From: Bin87 sp965261195
Lineage (GTDB): Bacteria; Chloroflexota; Dehalococcoidia; Lucifugimonadales; UBA3495
Assembly: GCA_965261195.1 (NCBI GenBank)
Contig: OZ253455.1
Location: 2,418,001 to 2,482,000 of the forward strand
DNA length: 64,000 bases
Reading direction: 5' to 3'
In this document: one piece after another, positions 1-7,318 of the stretch
Position numbering within the stretch: position 1 is the stretch's first letter
Layout of the letters: each line of letters starts with the position of its first letter
Position numbers and translations under genes: made by a program
Notes under the pieces: model-generated
Databases searched by the model: none
What the model was told of the DNA's origin: nothing
What the model saw: the letters and a program-made list of their open reading frames with translations, nothing else

Positions 1-3
1 ATT

Positions 4-1500
4 ATGCTGGATACCACTTTTGGCATTGCGACCGTATTGGTAGTCTGCGCCGTATTCCTGATCCTGGGCGTCATCTACATCGGACGCCGCCGCCAGAGCG
101 TTGAAGACTACACCGTGTCGCGCAACCATGCGCCGGTTAACGTCGGCATCGCCACGCTGGTGGCCTCAATGTTTGGCACGTGGGTGTTGCTCAGCCCGGG
201 CGAGACGGGGGCCAACTTCGGCATCGTGTCGCTGGTGGGCTATGCGCTGGGCATGGCCGGCATCCCGGTGATGTTTATGTTTGTCGGCCCCCGGATCCGG
301 CAATTGATGCCCAACGGCCACTCCATCACCGAGTACGTAAAACATCGGTTTGGCACCGTGCCATTTGTCGCCATCACCGTGGTCATCATCTTCGTCATCG
401 GCATATTTATTACCGCCGAAATGACAGCCATTACCGCCGCAGTTCACATCCTGACCGGTTCGCCAGCGTGGGCAACTGCCGTGGCAGTGGGTGTAGTCGT
501 GGTCGCTTACACCGCATACGGCGGCCTGCGGGTGTCAATCTACACTGACCGTATCCAGTTCTGGGTGCTCATCCCCCTGTTGCTACTAATCGTCATCGTC
601 GCGGCGGTATTGGTCGGCCGGCAGGGTGTTTGGGCGACGGCCGAAGTAGCCGGACTGCTGTCGGTCAGCAATTCGGGCAGCTATTTCTTTGGCATCGTGC
701 TGATTATCGGCATCGTGGCGTCCAACGCCTTTCATCCCGGAATGTGGCAACGGGTGTACACCGTGGAAAGCCAGCAGGCGCTGAATCGCAGTTTGTGGGG
801 AGCCGCCGCCATCGCCATCCCCATAACTTTCCTGTTGGGTATGGCGGGAATCGCCGCGGTCGGCAACGGCTCGGTGGCCCCCTTCCAATATCCCCAGGTG
901 GCCGCCGCCCTCTTTGCCCTGGCGTCGGATGTGTTCCCGCTGTGGATGCACTTCCTGCTGCTGGTGTGCGCCCTGATGCTGGCGATGAGCACGCTGGACA
1001 CCCTGATGAACGGACTGGCCAGTGGCCTCGCCGCAGACCTGGCCGGCATTGGTGTGCAGCGCAGCACACTTATGACGCTGGCCCGGGGTGTTACCGTCGT
1101 GTTGGCGATACCGGCGATAATCGTAGCGTCCCAGGGGTTCAGCGTCTTGTACGTGTTCTTGATCGCCGACCTGCTGGGCGCGGCCATCGCGGTGCCCATG
1201 CTCATCGGCCTCTATTCCAGTCGGATGCCAGGTTGGGCGGTGTTGTTGGCCGGTGGAGTGGGCATCGTTATCGGCGCATTGTTCTACCCCAAACCCGACC
1301 TGATTTCGCCGTGGGCAATCACCGCGCCTACCGGAGGGCAGATGTTCTGGGCCTTTGCCTCGGCGTTGGTAGTCTCGTCCGCAATTTGCGCGGTGGTGGT
1401 TCTGCTGCGGCGGATAGCGTCCCCCCAGCAGCAGTACAACTTCTCCACGCTGCGTTCGGACGTGCAGTTGATCGACGAGCCAGCCACCGGGGACGATTAG
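4..1500 (+). CDS. Sodium:solute symporter (SSS family) permease
   Basis: Predicted inner-membrane secondary transporter of 498 aa, probably coupling Na+ entry to uptake of a small organic solute that cannot be named from sequence. It is hydrophobic throughout, with about 13 membrane segments. It shows the SSS N-terminal pattern: a first helix, then a short basic loop (GRRRQSVEDY) and a conserved ATLVASMFGTWVLLSPGETG-type helix 2 region. Length is normal for the family. The ATG is three bases from the window edge, so the ribosome site is not visible and a slightly longer N-terminus cannot be excluded. It converges on the LigB-like gene, with a strong hairpin between them. Family assignment is good; the substrate is unknown. 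Confidence 0.85.
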   Translation: MLDTTFGIATVLVVCAVFLILGVIYIGRRRQSVEDYTVSRNHAPVNVGIATLVASMFGTWVLLSPGETGANFGIVSLVGYALGMAGIPVMFMFVGPRIRQLMPNGHSITEYVKHRFGTVPFVAITVVIIFVIGIFITAEMTAITAAVHILTGSPAWATAVAVGVVVVAYTAYGGLRVSIYTDRIQFWVLIPLLLLIVIVAAVLVGRQGVWATAEVAGLLSVSNSGSYFFGIVLIIGIVASNAFHPGMWQRVYTVESQQALNRSLWGAAAIAIPITFLLGMAGIAAVGNGSVAPFQYPQVAAALFALASDVFPLWMHFLLLVCALMLAMSTLDTLMNGLASGLAADLAGIGVQRSTLMTLARGVTVVLAIPAIIVASQGFSVLYVFLIADLLGAAIAVPMLIGLYSSRMPGWAVLLAGGVGIVIGALFYPKPDLISPWAITAPTGGQMFWAFASALVVSSAICAVVVLLRRIASPQQQYNFSTLRSDVQLIDEPATGDD

Positions 1501-1527
1501 GAGGGTGAGCAAGTAAGAGGGTCAGCA

Positions 1528-1562
1528 AGCGCCGGGGCGGGTTCGGAACCCGCACCGGCGCT
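1528..1562. terminator. Strong GC-rich hairpin between convergent genes
   Basis: AGCGCCGG and CCGGCGCT enclose an inner CGGGTT/AACCCG stem with a CGG loop, giving a 35-nt hairpin. It sits 28 nt after the symporter stop and 22 nt from the end of the opposing LigB-like gene. No clear T-tract follows on either strand, so termination activity is inferred from position and stem strength. Confidence 0.5.
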
Positions 1563-2599
1563 CACATTGCTTGGTTGCCGTTGCCTACTTGAAGATTGCC
1601 AGGCACTTCGTCGAGTTGAAGATGTAGGTTTCGTACCAATCTACAATCTCTGCCCGGTAGCCCAGCTGGTCCATGGCGCCGGCCAGGCACATCCAGTTCA
1701 GCAATTCCTGCTGGCCGGCGTCCTCGACCTGTTCAGTCGAGATGCGACTCCAAGCTTGGTAATCGCCGGACTTCAACTCCTCGAACCGGGCGCGATCCGA
1801 CTCGATGTCGGGCCAGAGCCAGTGGTGCTTTTCCGTCAGGAACGCGTGCGACCAGGACGACGATGCAATCAGCGCCACCCGCCAGGGCGACTCCTGCAAT
1901 GCCGCGGCAGCCGCGGCTCCCACTTGCAGGCAGCGCTTGGGGGACGGGCCGGGCGGATCCGGTTCCGGTGAGTATTCAGTAGTCCCGCCCTTGTTGCGGA
2001 TTACCCGGCTGCCGTAGCAGTTCACCAAGAACGGCACCACGGGATAATCGAACCCCTTGCGGTCGTAGTCCAGGTAAAGCAGGGTGTTCAGGATGGCGTG
2101 GCCCAGCCCAGGCTCGTGCAGCGGCTGGTAGGCGTAGGCCATATCGACGCCCCGGTCGATCATGCCCGAAACCAGCGCCCGGGCGCCGGCCTTGTGGCCC
2201 GCATAGTTGAAGGCGGTATCGGGTGTTTCGCCCCACACGTTGCGGCGCGGGGAACCGTCCCCGTTGGCAAAGGGCTGGCAGTTGAATTCGTCATAGGCCA
2301 GCACACAGAACGGCGGAATGATGTCCTCGCGGAAATTCTCGTACTGATCGTCACCCCAAATGACGGCAAAATCGGGGTTGAACGCGTCCAGTTCTGCACG
2401 AATACGGCGGAAACCGGCCACCATGCGTTCCCGCAGGCGCACTGCCGAGGCGTATCCTTCGTCTTCGCCAAACTCAATTCGCATGGGTTCGGGCCAATTG
2501 CTGGGGTTTTTCAACTCGGCCGGCACCCGGTCGTTGGTTCTAAGCGTGCGCTTCAGGGACGATTCACCGTCCTCGTCAGGTCTAGGTTCTGTTGACATT

Positions 2600-3055
2600 T
2601 CACCGTAGCCAGATGAGAGCGGCGGTGAAGTGCAGGAAGCCCAGGTATCTGGTGTCCAGCTTCTCAAACCGGGAGAAGATCCGGCGATAGTGCTTGATCT
2701 TGTTGATGAAGCATTCCACCAGATGACGCTCCCGGTACAGATGCCGGTCATAGTCGGCGGGTGCCTTGCGGTTCGAGCGGGGCGGAATGACCGGCATCAT
2801 ACCCAGTTCCAGGATGTGCTGGCGAAACTCCTGGGCATCGTACCCTTTGTCGGCCAGTACGTGCTCGCCAGCATAACCGGCGATCAACTCCTCCGCCTGG
2901 GTGATGTCGTGCTGTTGCCCCCCGGTCAGTATGAATCGCAAGGGGTTGCCCAAGCCGTCTACGCTCACGTGAATCTTGGTGCTGAACCCGCCGCGGCTCC
3001 GGCCCAGGGCCTGGGCCGCCTGGCCACCCTTTTTGGGGGAGCTCCCGCCGCGCAA
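2600..3055 (-). CDS. IS5-family transposase, OrfB (DDE catalytic half)
   Basis: The 151-aa C-terminal half of the transposase. It carries the second catalytic Asp in ADKGYDAQEF and the catalytic Glu in VECFINKIKHYRRIF, a typical IS5-type DDE ending. Its own start has little support. It is most likely made by -1 frameshifting from OrfA within the overlap at 2965-3055, where the minus strand reads CCCCCAAAAAG: frame A reads CCA AAA AGG and frame B reads AAA AAG. This gives one fused OrfAB protein, the usual arrangement in the IS427 group. Confidence 0.85.
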   Translation of the reverse strand: MRGGSSPKKGGQAAQALGRSRGGFSTKIHVSVDGLGNPLRFILTGGQQHDITQAEELIAGYAGEHVLADKGYDAQEFRQHILELGMMPVIPPRSNRKAPADYDRHLYRERHLVECFINKIKHYRRIFSRFEKLDTRYLGFLHFTAALIWLR

Positions 3056-3360
3056 GGGTGCGCCCGGACCACCGTGCTGTCGATGATCAGGTATTCCAGA
3101 TCCGCGTCGTCGCAGAAATGTTGATGCATTTGGGCCCAGACGCCTTGGTCAGTCCAACGGGCGAATCGTTTATAGACGCTGTTCCAGTTCCCGTATTCGG
3201 CTGGCAGCAGTCGCCATTGGGCCCCAGAGCGGTTAATCCATAAGACGGCCTCGACAAAACGCCGGCAATCCGCTTCCTGGCCAACGTACACGCCAGTGCA
3301 ACCACGCAAGAAATCGAGCATCCTGGCCCACTGTTCTGGTGATAATCTGATGTTTGACAT
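2965..3360 (-). CDS. IS5-family transposase, OrfA (N-terminal half)
   Basis: N-terminal part of the transposase, with a DUF4096-like helical region (LSPEQWARMLDFLRG, AVLWINRSGAQWRLLP) and the first catalytic Asp in LIIDSTVVRAH. The ATG at 3360 is chosen over an upstream TTG at 3384, because the TTG lies inside the terminal inverted repeat. The frame overlaps OrfB by 91 nt across an A5G slippery run. OrfA alone is probably non-catalytic. Confidence 0.85.
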   Translation of the reverse strand: MSNIRLSPEQWARMLDFLRGCTGVYVGQEADCRRFVEAVLWINRSGAQWRLLPAEYGNWNSVYKRFARWTDQGVWAQMHQHFCDDADLEYLIIDSTVVRAHPCAAGAPPKRVARRPRPWAGAAAGSAPRFT

Positions 3361-3508
3361 ACAGCCATTATAATGAAATGTCAACAGAACCTAATCAGTG
3401 ATGGCGAATGGGTCAGTCCCAGCCCTAGTAGTTCAGCCATGATGCCGCTCCTTTTCCCGGTTCAACCCTCACCCCAACCCCTCTCCCTCGGAACATCCTT
3501 GCGTAAAC

Positions 3509-3605
3509 TGTCATTTCGAACGAAGCGCGGCAATCTCGAACCCGGAGTTACGACCGTTGCTACCGGAACGGGATTGCCACGTCGCTATCGCTCTTCGCGA
3601 TGACA
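3509..3605. repeat. Dispersed palindromic repeat, TGTCATT...AATGACA type (copy 1)
   Basis: A 97-bp imperfect palindrome starting TGTCATTTCGAACGAAGCG and ending CTCTTCGCGATGACA, with internal CGGCAATCTCG/GGGATTGCCACG arms. A close relative lies at 11196-11304 and a short one at 45295-45333. It sits between the two LigB-like paralogues, beside a single CCCTCACCCCAACCCCTCTCCC arm at about 3466-3487. No coding potential is seen; it could act as a transcript hairpin. Confidence 0.7.
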
Positions 3606-3663
3606 AAGTAATGCAAAAGTATCGTCAGGAAGGTGGGTCTTGAAGATGGGTCTTGGGGGTCGG

Positions 3664-4710
3664 CTACTTGAAGATTGCCAGGCATTTGTTAGAGTTGAAC
3701 ACATAGGTTTCTACGTAGTCCAGGATTTCCGGCTTGTAGTCCAGGGTGTCCATCGCCCCAGCCAGACACATCCAGTTCAGCAATTCCTGCTGACCGGCGT
3801 CCTCGACCTGGGCGGTGGAAATGCGGCTCCACGCCTGATAATCGCCGGCCTTCAGCTCCTCAAAGCGGGCGCGGTCCGATTCTACGTCGGGCCACAGCCA
3901 ATGATTCTTTTCCACCAGGAAGCCATGGGACCACGATGACGAAGCGATAATTGCCACGCGCCACGGAGAGTCCTGCAACGCCTGAGCGGCGGCGGCGCCC
4001 ACTTCCAGGCAACGCTTGGGCGAGGGCCCGGGCGGATCGGGGTCGGGTGAGTATTCGACGCTGCCACCCTTGTTGCGGATGACGCGGCTGCCATAGCAGT
4101 TCACCAGGAACGGCACCACCGGATAGTCAAAACCCTTGCGGTCGTAGTCCAGGTAGAGCAGGGTGTTCAGGAAGGCATGGCCCAGTCCAGGCTCGTGCAG
4201 CGGCTGATAGGCGTAGGCCATGTCGATGCCCCGGTCAATCATCCCGGAGACCAGCGCCCGGGCGCCGTTCTTGTGGCCTTGATAGTCGAAGGTTGCGTCC
4301 GCTGCCTCTCCCCACACGTTGCGGCGGGGCGAACCGTCCCGGTTGGTGAACGGCGTGCAGTGGAAGTCGTCATAGGCCAGGACGCAGAACGGAGGGATGA
4401 TGTCCTCGCGGAAGTTCTCATACTGGTCGTCGCCCCAAATGACGACAAAATCGGGATTGAATGCGTCCAGCTCCTCGCGGATGCGGCGGAAACCGGCCAC
4501 CAGCCGGGCGCGATGTTCCAGGGACGATGCGTAACCCTCGTCCTCGCCGTATTCGATTCGCATCGGTTCCGGCCAGTTGGTGGGAATTTTCATTTCAGCG
4601 GGGATGTTGTCGTTGTTGCGCAGCGACCGCTTGAGCGGGATCAGCTTGTCTTCGTCAGGTGCAATCAGCGGTGGATAGTGGGTGAGGCCCAGGCCCAGAA
4701 TTTCTGCCAT
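3664..4710 (-). CDS. LigB-type extradiol dioxygenase-like protein (intact paralogue)
   Basis: A 348-aa protein of the LigB extradiol ring-cleavage dioxygenase superfamily. It probably binds non-heme iron and opens a catecholic or similar aromatic ring. Visible landmarks are the N-terminal MAEILGLGLTHYPPLI with an early His, a central VIWGDDQYENFREDIIPPF block, and ASSSWSHGF near residue 270 with another candidate His ligand. The ATG at 4710 has GAAGGTGAAG directly upstream; the ATG 15 nt earlier would place that ribosome site inside the gene. It is very similar to the IS-split copy just downstream, so this is probably a tandem duplication. No other ring-degradation gene is adjacent, so the substrate is open. 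Confidence 0.8.
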   Translation of the reverse strand: MAEILGLGLTHYPPLIAPDEDKLIPLKRSLRNNDNIPAEMKIPTNWPEPMRIEYGEDEGYASSLEHRARLVAGFRRIREELDAFNPDFVVIWGDDQYENFREDIIPPFCVLAYDDFHCTPFTNRDGSPRRNVWGEAADATFDYQGHKNGARALVSGMIDRGIDMAYAYQPLHEPGLGHAFLNTLLYLDYDRKGFDYPVVPFLVNCYGSRVIRNKGGSVEYSPDPDPPGPSPKRCLEVGAAAAQALQDSPWRVAIIASSSWSHGFLVEKNHWLWPDVESDRARFEELKAGDYQAWSRISTAQVEDAGQQELLNWMCLAGAMDTLDYKPEILDYVETYVFNSNKCLAIFK

Positions 4711-4821
4711 ATCTTCACCTTCCATGCGTGGCGTTTCGGCGTTGACACTTCGGTAGCGGGATAGTTGGCGCCATTTTGCGTGGCCTGCGGTTGACTGTCA
4801 ACTGCCGTGACTGGAGCGGTA

Positions 4822-4850
4822 TTACGGCCATGACAAAAGCGTAGTATGAT
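4822..4850 (+). promoter_or_regulatory. Candidate promoter for the restriction-modification pair
   Basis: TTACGG (4822-4827) and TATGAT (4845-4850) are separated by 17 nt, and the coding start is 31 nt beyond the -10 box. The match to a sigma-70-type promoter is moderate. It is the only good candidate in the gap before the GTG at 4881. Confidence 0.35.
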
Positions 4851-4880
4851 ACCAAACTAGCATATGAGGAGAAGGGTTTA

Positions 4881-5582
4881 GTGGCTTTGGACAAGGACCT
4901 ACTGGGTCTTATTGTAAATCTTACCGATCAGCATTGGTCACAACACGTAAAGGACCGAGGATTTTCCGAGTTGATCAATGGCAAAGAACCCGGGCATCGA
5001 ATGGCCGATTACGTAGACGATAGGACTTGTTCACTGCTAAAAGTCAATCTGGATACCCGTTATGAAGGCGACACCAAAGGCTCCCCTAGGAAGCGGTCCA
5101 TGGGAGACATCTGGATTAGTTCGCAAGGAATATTTAATCCTATCAACGTGAAATCTGGCTTGCAAGCACAGAACGGACAACCCAACGTTGTTTCTATGCA
5201 AAAACTGCTGGACTACCTATTCAACGGGTGGATAGATTCTTATCATTTGCTCATCATCAAATTTGCTATATCGGATGATATTACTCACAAATCATATCTC
5301 ATTGATTTACTGGATTGGACTGATTACATAACGTATGACGCCGGTCCTGGGCAAATTATGCTTAAAGAGAGAGATTTCTATGACGCTTTCGATTCAGGTC
5401 GTATTCCAAGAATGCGGCCTGTTAAAGAAAAGGTAGAAAGCCTTTTCCAATTGTTTGAGAACCAACTGAGAGCATTGATTGTGAACAGGCAGGATCGTAT
5501 CAATCGTCAACGCAGTATGTTCCAGGAATTTCTGCGCAATGATTTTGTTGTTAACCAATCGAATATGAGGTTTATCCCGTGA
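4881..5582 (+). CDS. Putative type II restriction endonuclease
   Basis: A 233-aa protein whose role is inferred mainly from its partner: it overlaps the downstream DNA adenine methyltransferase by 4 nt (GTGA), so the two are translationally coupled. The segment around residues 75-92 (MGDIWISSQGIFNPINVKSG) looks like a PD-(D/E)XK core, D-x12-N-x-K, with Asn where Asp or Glu is usual. No recognition sequence can be read from it. The GTG start follows GAGGAGAAGGG with good spacing. Base composition is clearly AT-richer than the neighbours, consistent with horizontal acquisition. It could instead be another methylase-associated protein of unknown function. Confidence 0.6.
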   Translation: MALDKDLLGLIVNLTDQHWSQHVKDRGFSELINGKEPGHRMADYVDDRTCSLLKVNLDTRYEGDTKGSPRKRSMGDIWISSQGIFNPINVKSGLQAQNGQPNVVSMQKLLDYLFNGWIDSYHLLIIKFAISDDITHKSYLIDLLDWTDYITYDAGPGQIMLKERDFYDAFDSGRIPRMRPVKEKVESLFQLFENQLRALIVNRQDRINRQRSMFQEFLRNDFVVNQSNMRFIP

Positions 5583-7288
5583 GGCAGCGAAAACATCAAC
5601 GAGATCACAAGCGCCAGACCGGTCAGTATATGACTCCGGAGTGGCTTGCGCGAGCGATAGTCGAGAATCTTCCATTGGACGACTGCCGCCGTATCTTGGA
5701 ACCATCATGCGGTGATGGTGCGTTTCTTTCCGCCATCGCTGACCGCTTCATCAATGAGGACGGTGTGATGCTCCGCGAAACCACTACGAATACCGAACTG
5801 CTCGGTATTGAGATTGAGCCATGGCTGGCGGAGCAGTCTCGCACCTTGGTAAGTCGCAAAGCAGGGCAATCTGGCGGGCGTTTACATACGGAAGTGCGCA
5901 CGGCAGATTTCTTTCGTGATTATATGGATGTTACGAGGTTGCAGCGAGAAAGATTCGACTTGATCATAGGGAATCCACCTTTCGGCGGAACGTTGGATGG
6001 TTCAATTGAAGATGTCCTTGACAAAACTCTAGGCAAGCGTTTAGGCAAAAAAATTAAGAAAGAGACATACGCGTTTTTCATTGTTGCATGTCTAGATCTG
6101 CTACGACCAGGCGGCCAGTTGGTATTTGTGTGCAGCAACACATTACTGACAATTCCTACAATGACTGGACTTCGTAATTTCCTTATGGAACATGGCGAGG
6201 TAAATCTTTATGACATTCATAAATTTTCCGATGAAACGACGTATCCAATGCTTATTTTAGATTTCAGGAAGGGAGGACAACGTGGTCAAGTAACGCGAAA
6301 TTCCGTGTCAATGAGTACCGATGCCATCCGTTCTACCCCAAATCTCTCTTGGGGTATCACAGACGATTTGGCAAGGCTTTTCCGTGGCCCGCTTTTAGGC
6401 GATTACTTCATCGCATCAAGTGGTATGACAACCGGCAAGAATGAGTTTTTTGTTCGTAAAATCGTAGAATCTCATCACATTATAGAACCATATCGTTTCG
6501 AATTTTATGATGCTCCTATTACTGTAGACTACGAGTTAGAAAGAGCTCGGTTGGGAAAATTATTTGCTAAACGCTGCCAGCGTTTAGCAAAAGCTGAAAA
6601 TCGAGGTGAAACCGAGCGCAGAGTCAAGATAGTACAACGAGATATACCAGTGGTTCTACAATTGCCAGATAGTAATTATCATCCTTATAATACAGCTAAT
6701 AACTGTCTGGTGTTTTCAAATCCAACTCATTATATTTTTTGGAAAGATTGCGGCGACGCTGTTCTTACATACAAGAAGACTGGGAACTGGTACTTGCGTG
6801 GTGTCGGTGGGCAGCCATATTTCGGTAAGGAAGGCTTAACATGGCCGCTTGTTGCAGCCAAATTTATCGCCCGCTACTTGCCTGCCGGATATATTCTAGA
6901 TAGTGGCGCGCCCTGTGCATTTCTGCGAGAGGGTATCCATCGGAGAGAGCTCTTTTTCATAATCGGCTGGTTACTATCTCCCCTTGCTAACCATATATTG
7001 AAGAAGGTTATCAATCATACCAGAAATATCCAAAGCAAAGATTTTGAGCGTATGCCATATCCTTGGTGGGTGAGCGTTCACAACCGAACTACTATCGTTG
7101 AGTCGATAAAGGCTATGATTATTAGTGCCAGAGAAGGTAAACACTGGTCATGGAATGATGATGAAGTCGTGCGACTTGGTGAGCTGTTTGAATTGCAAAG
7201 CCAGGATAATAGCGATTCCTTCCCCACCCTATCCCCGCCTACATTTTCAGAACAGTCTGAACTCCAGCCTAATTTGCTTAGCTTCTAA
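5579..7288 (+). CDS. N6-adenine DNA methyltransferase (Eco57I/TaqI-like)
   Basis: A 569-aa methyltransferase that would protect host DNA by methylating adenine within the pair's target site. The N-terminal half has the AdoMet site (RILEPSCGDGAFL, residues 38-50) and the catalytic NPPF motif (DLIIGNPPFGG, N132-F135), the order seen in gamma-class enzymes. The C-terminal half ends with a TaqI-type target-recognition segment (NHILKKVINHTRNIQSKDF). The GTG start overlaps the upstream stop, which supports a two-gene operon. AT-rich composition is shared with the upstream gene and stops at the gene borders, marking a likely acquired island. Methyltransferase activity is well supported; the target sequence is unknown. 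Confidence 0.88.
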   Translation: MRQRKHQRDHKRQTGQYMTPEWLARAIVENLPLDDCRRILEPSCGDGAFLSAIADRFINEDGVMLRETTTNTELLGIEIEPWLAEQSRTLVSRKAGQSGGRLHTEVRTADFFRDYMDVTRLQRERFDLIIGNPPFGGTLDGSIEDVLDKTLGKRLGKKIKKETYAFFIVACLDLLRPGGQLVFVCSNTLLTIPTMTGLRNFLMEHGEVNLYDIHKFSDETTYPMLILDFRKGGQRGQVTRNSVSMSTDAIRSTPNLSWGITDDLARLFRGPLLGDYFIASSGMTTGKNEFFVRKIVESHHIIEPYRFEFYDAPITVDYELERARLGKLFAKRCQRLAKAENRGETERRVKIVQRDIPVVLQLPDSNYHPYNTANNCLVFSNPTHYIFWKDCGDAVLTYKKTGNWYLRGVGGQPYFGKEGLTWPLVAAKFIARYLPAGYILDSGAPCAFLREGIHRRELFFIIGWLLSPLANHILKKVINHTRNIQSKDFERMPYPWWVSVHNRTTIVESIKAMIISAREGKHWSWNDDEVVRLGELFELQSQDNSDSFPTLSPPTFSEQSELQPNLLSF

Positions 7289-7318
7289 CTCTAGCCTGAA
7301 CATTTGATAAAATCCCCG

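Larger units (their letters stand above)
2585..3391 (-). mobile_element. IS5-family (IS427-like) insertion sequence, 807 bp
   Basis: The ends are near-identical inverted repeats: GGTTCTGTTGACATTTCA inward from 2585, and the same read on the other strand inward from 3391. A TA dinucleotide flanks each side (2583-2584, 3392-3393), the target duplication typical of the IS427 group. Two overlapping transposase frames fill the element. Intact ends, intact frames and a host gene that is perfect once the element is removed indicate a recent insertion. Confidence 0.9.
1585..3440 (-). pseudogene. LigB-type extradiol dioxygenase-like gene, split by an IS insertion
   Basis: First of two tandem paralogues related to the catalytic LigB subunit of extradiol ring-cleavage dioxygenases, non-heme iron enzymes acting on catechol-like substrates. 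The 3' portion (1585-2583) encodes everything from about residue 17 onward. The 5' portion starts at the ATG at 3440, preceded by AAGGAG, and reads MAELLGLGLTHSPSLIR before running into the IS end and a stop. Deleting 2585-3391 plus one TA joins the halves in frame as SPSLIRPDEDGESSLKR, aligning with YPPLIAPDEDKLIPLKR in the intact paralogue at 3664-4710. An open frame runs from IS sequence into the 3' part, so a chimeric product is conceivable but would lack the LGLTH motif. The native substrate is unknown. Confidence 0.85.

Noticed and set aside
586..1512. 308-aa minus-strand frame
   Set aside because: Antisense to the symporter gene, rich in His/Arg/Gln typical of shadow frames of hydrophobic coding sequence.
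1585..2751. 388-aa open frame read as a complete dioxygenase with a novel N-terminus
   Set aside because: The first ~50 residues come from the transposon end read in another frame; the real 5' gene end lies on the far side of the element.
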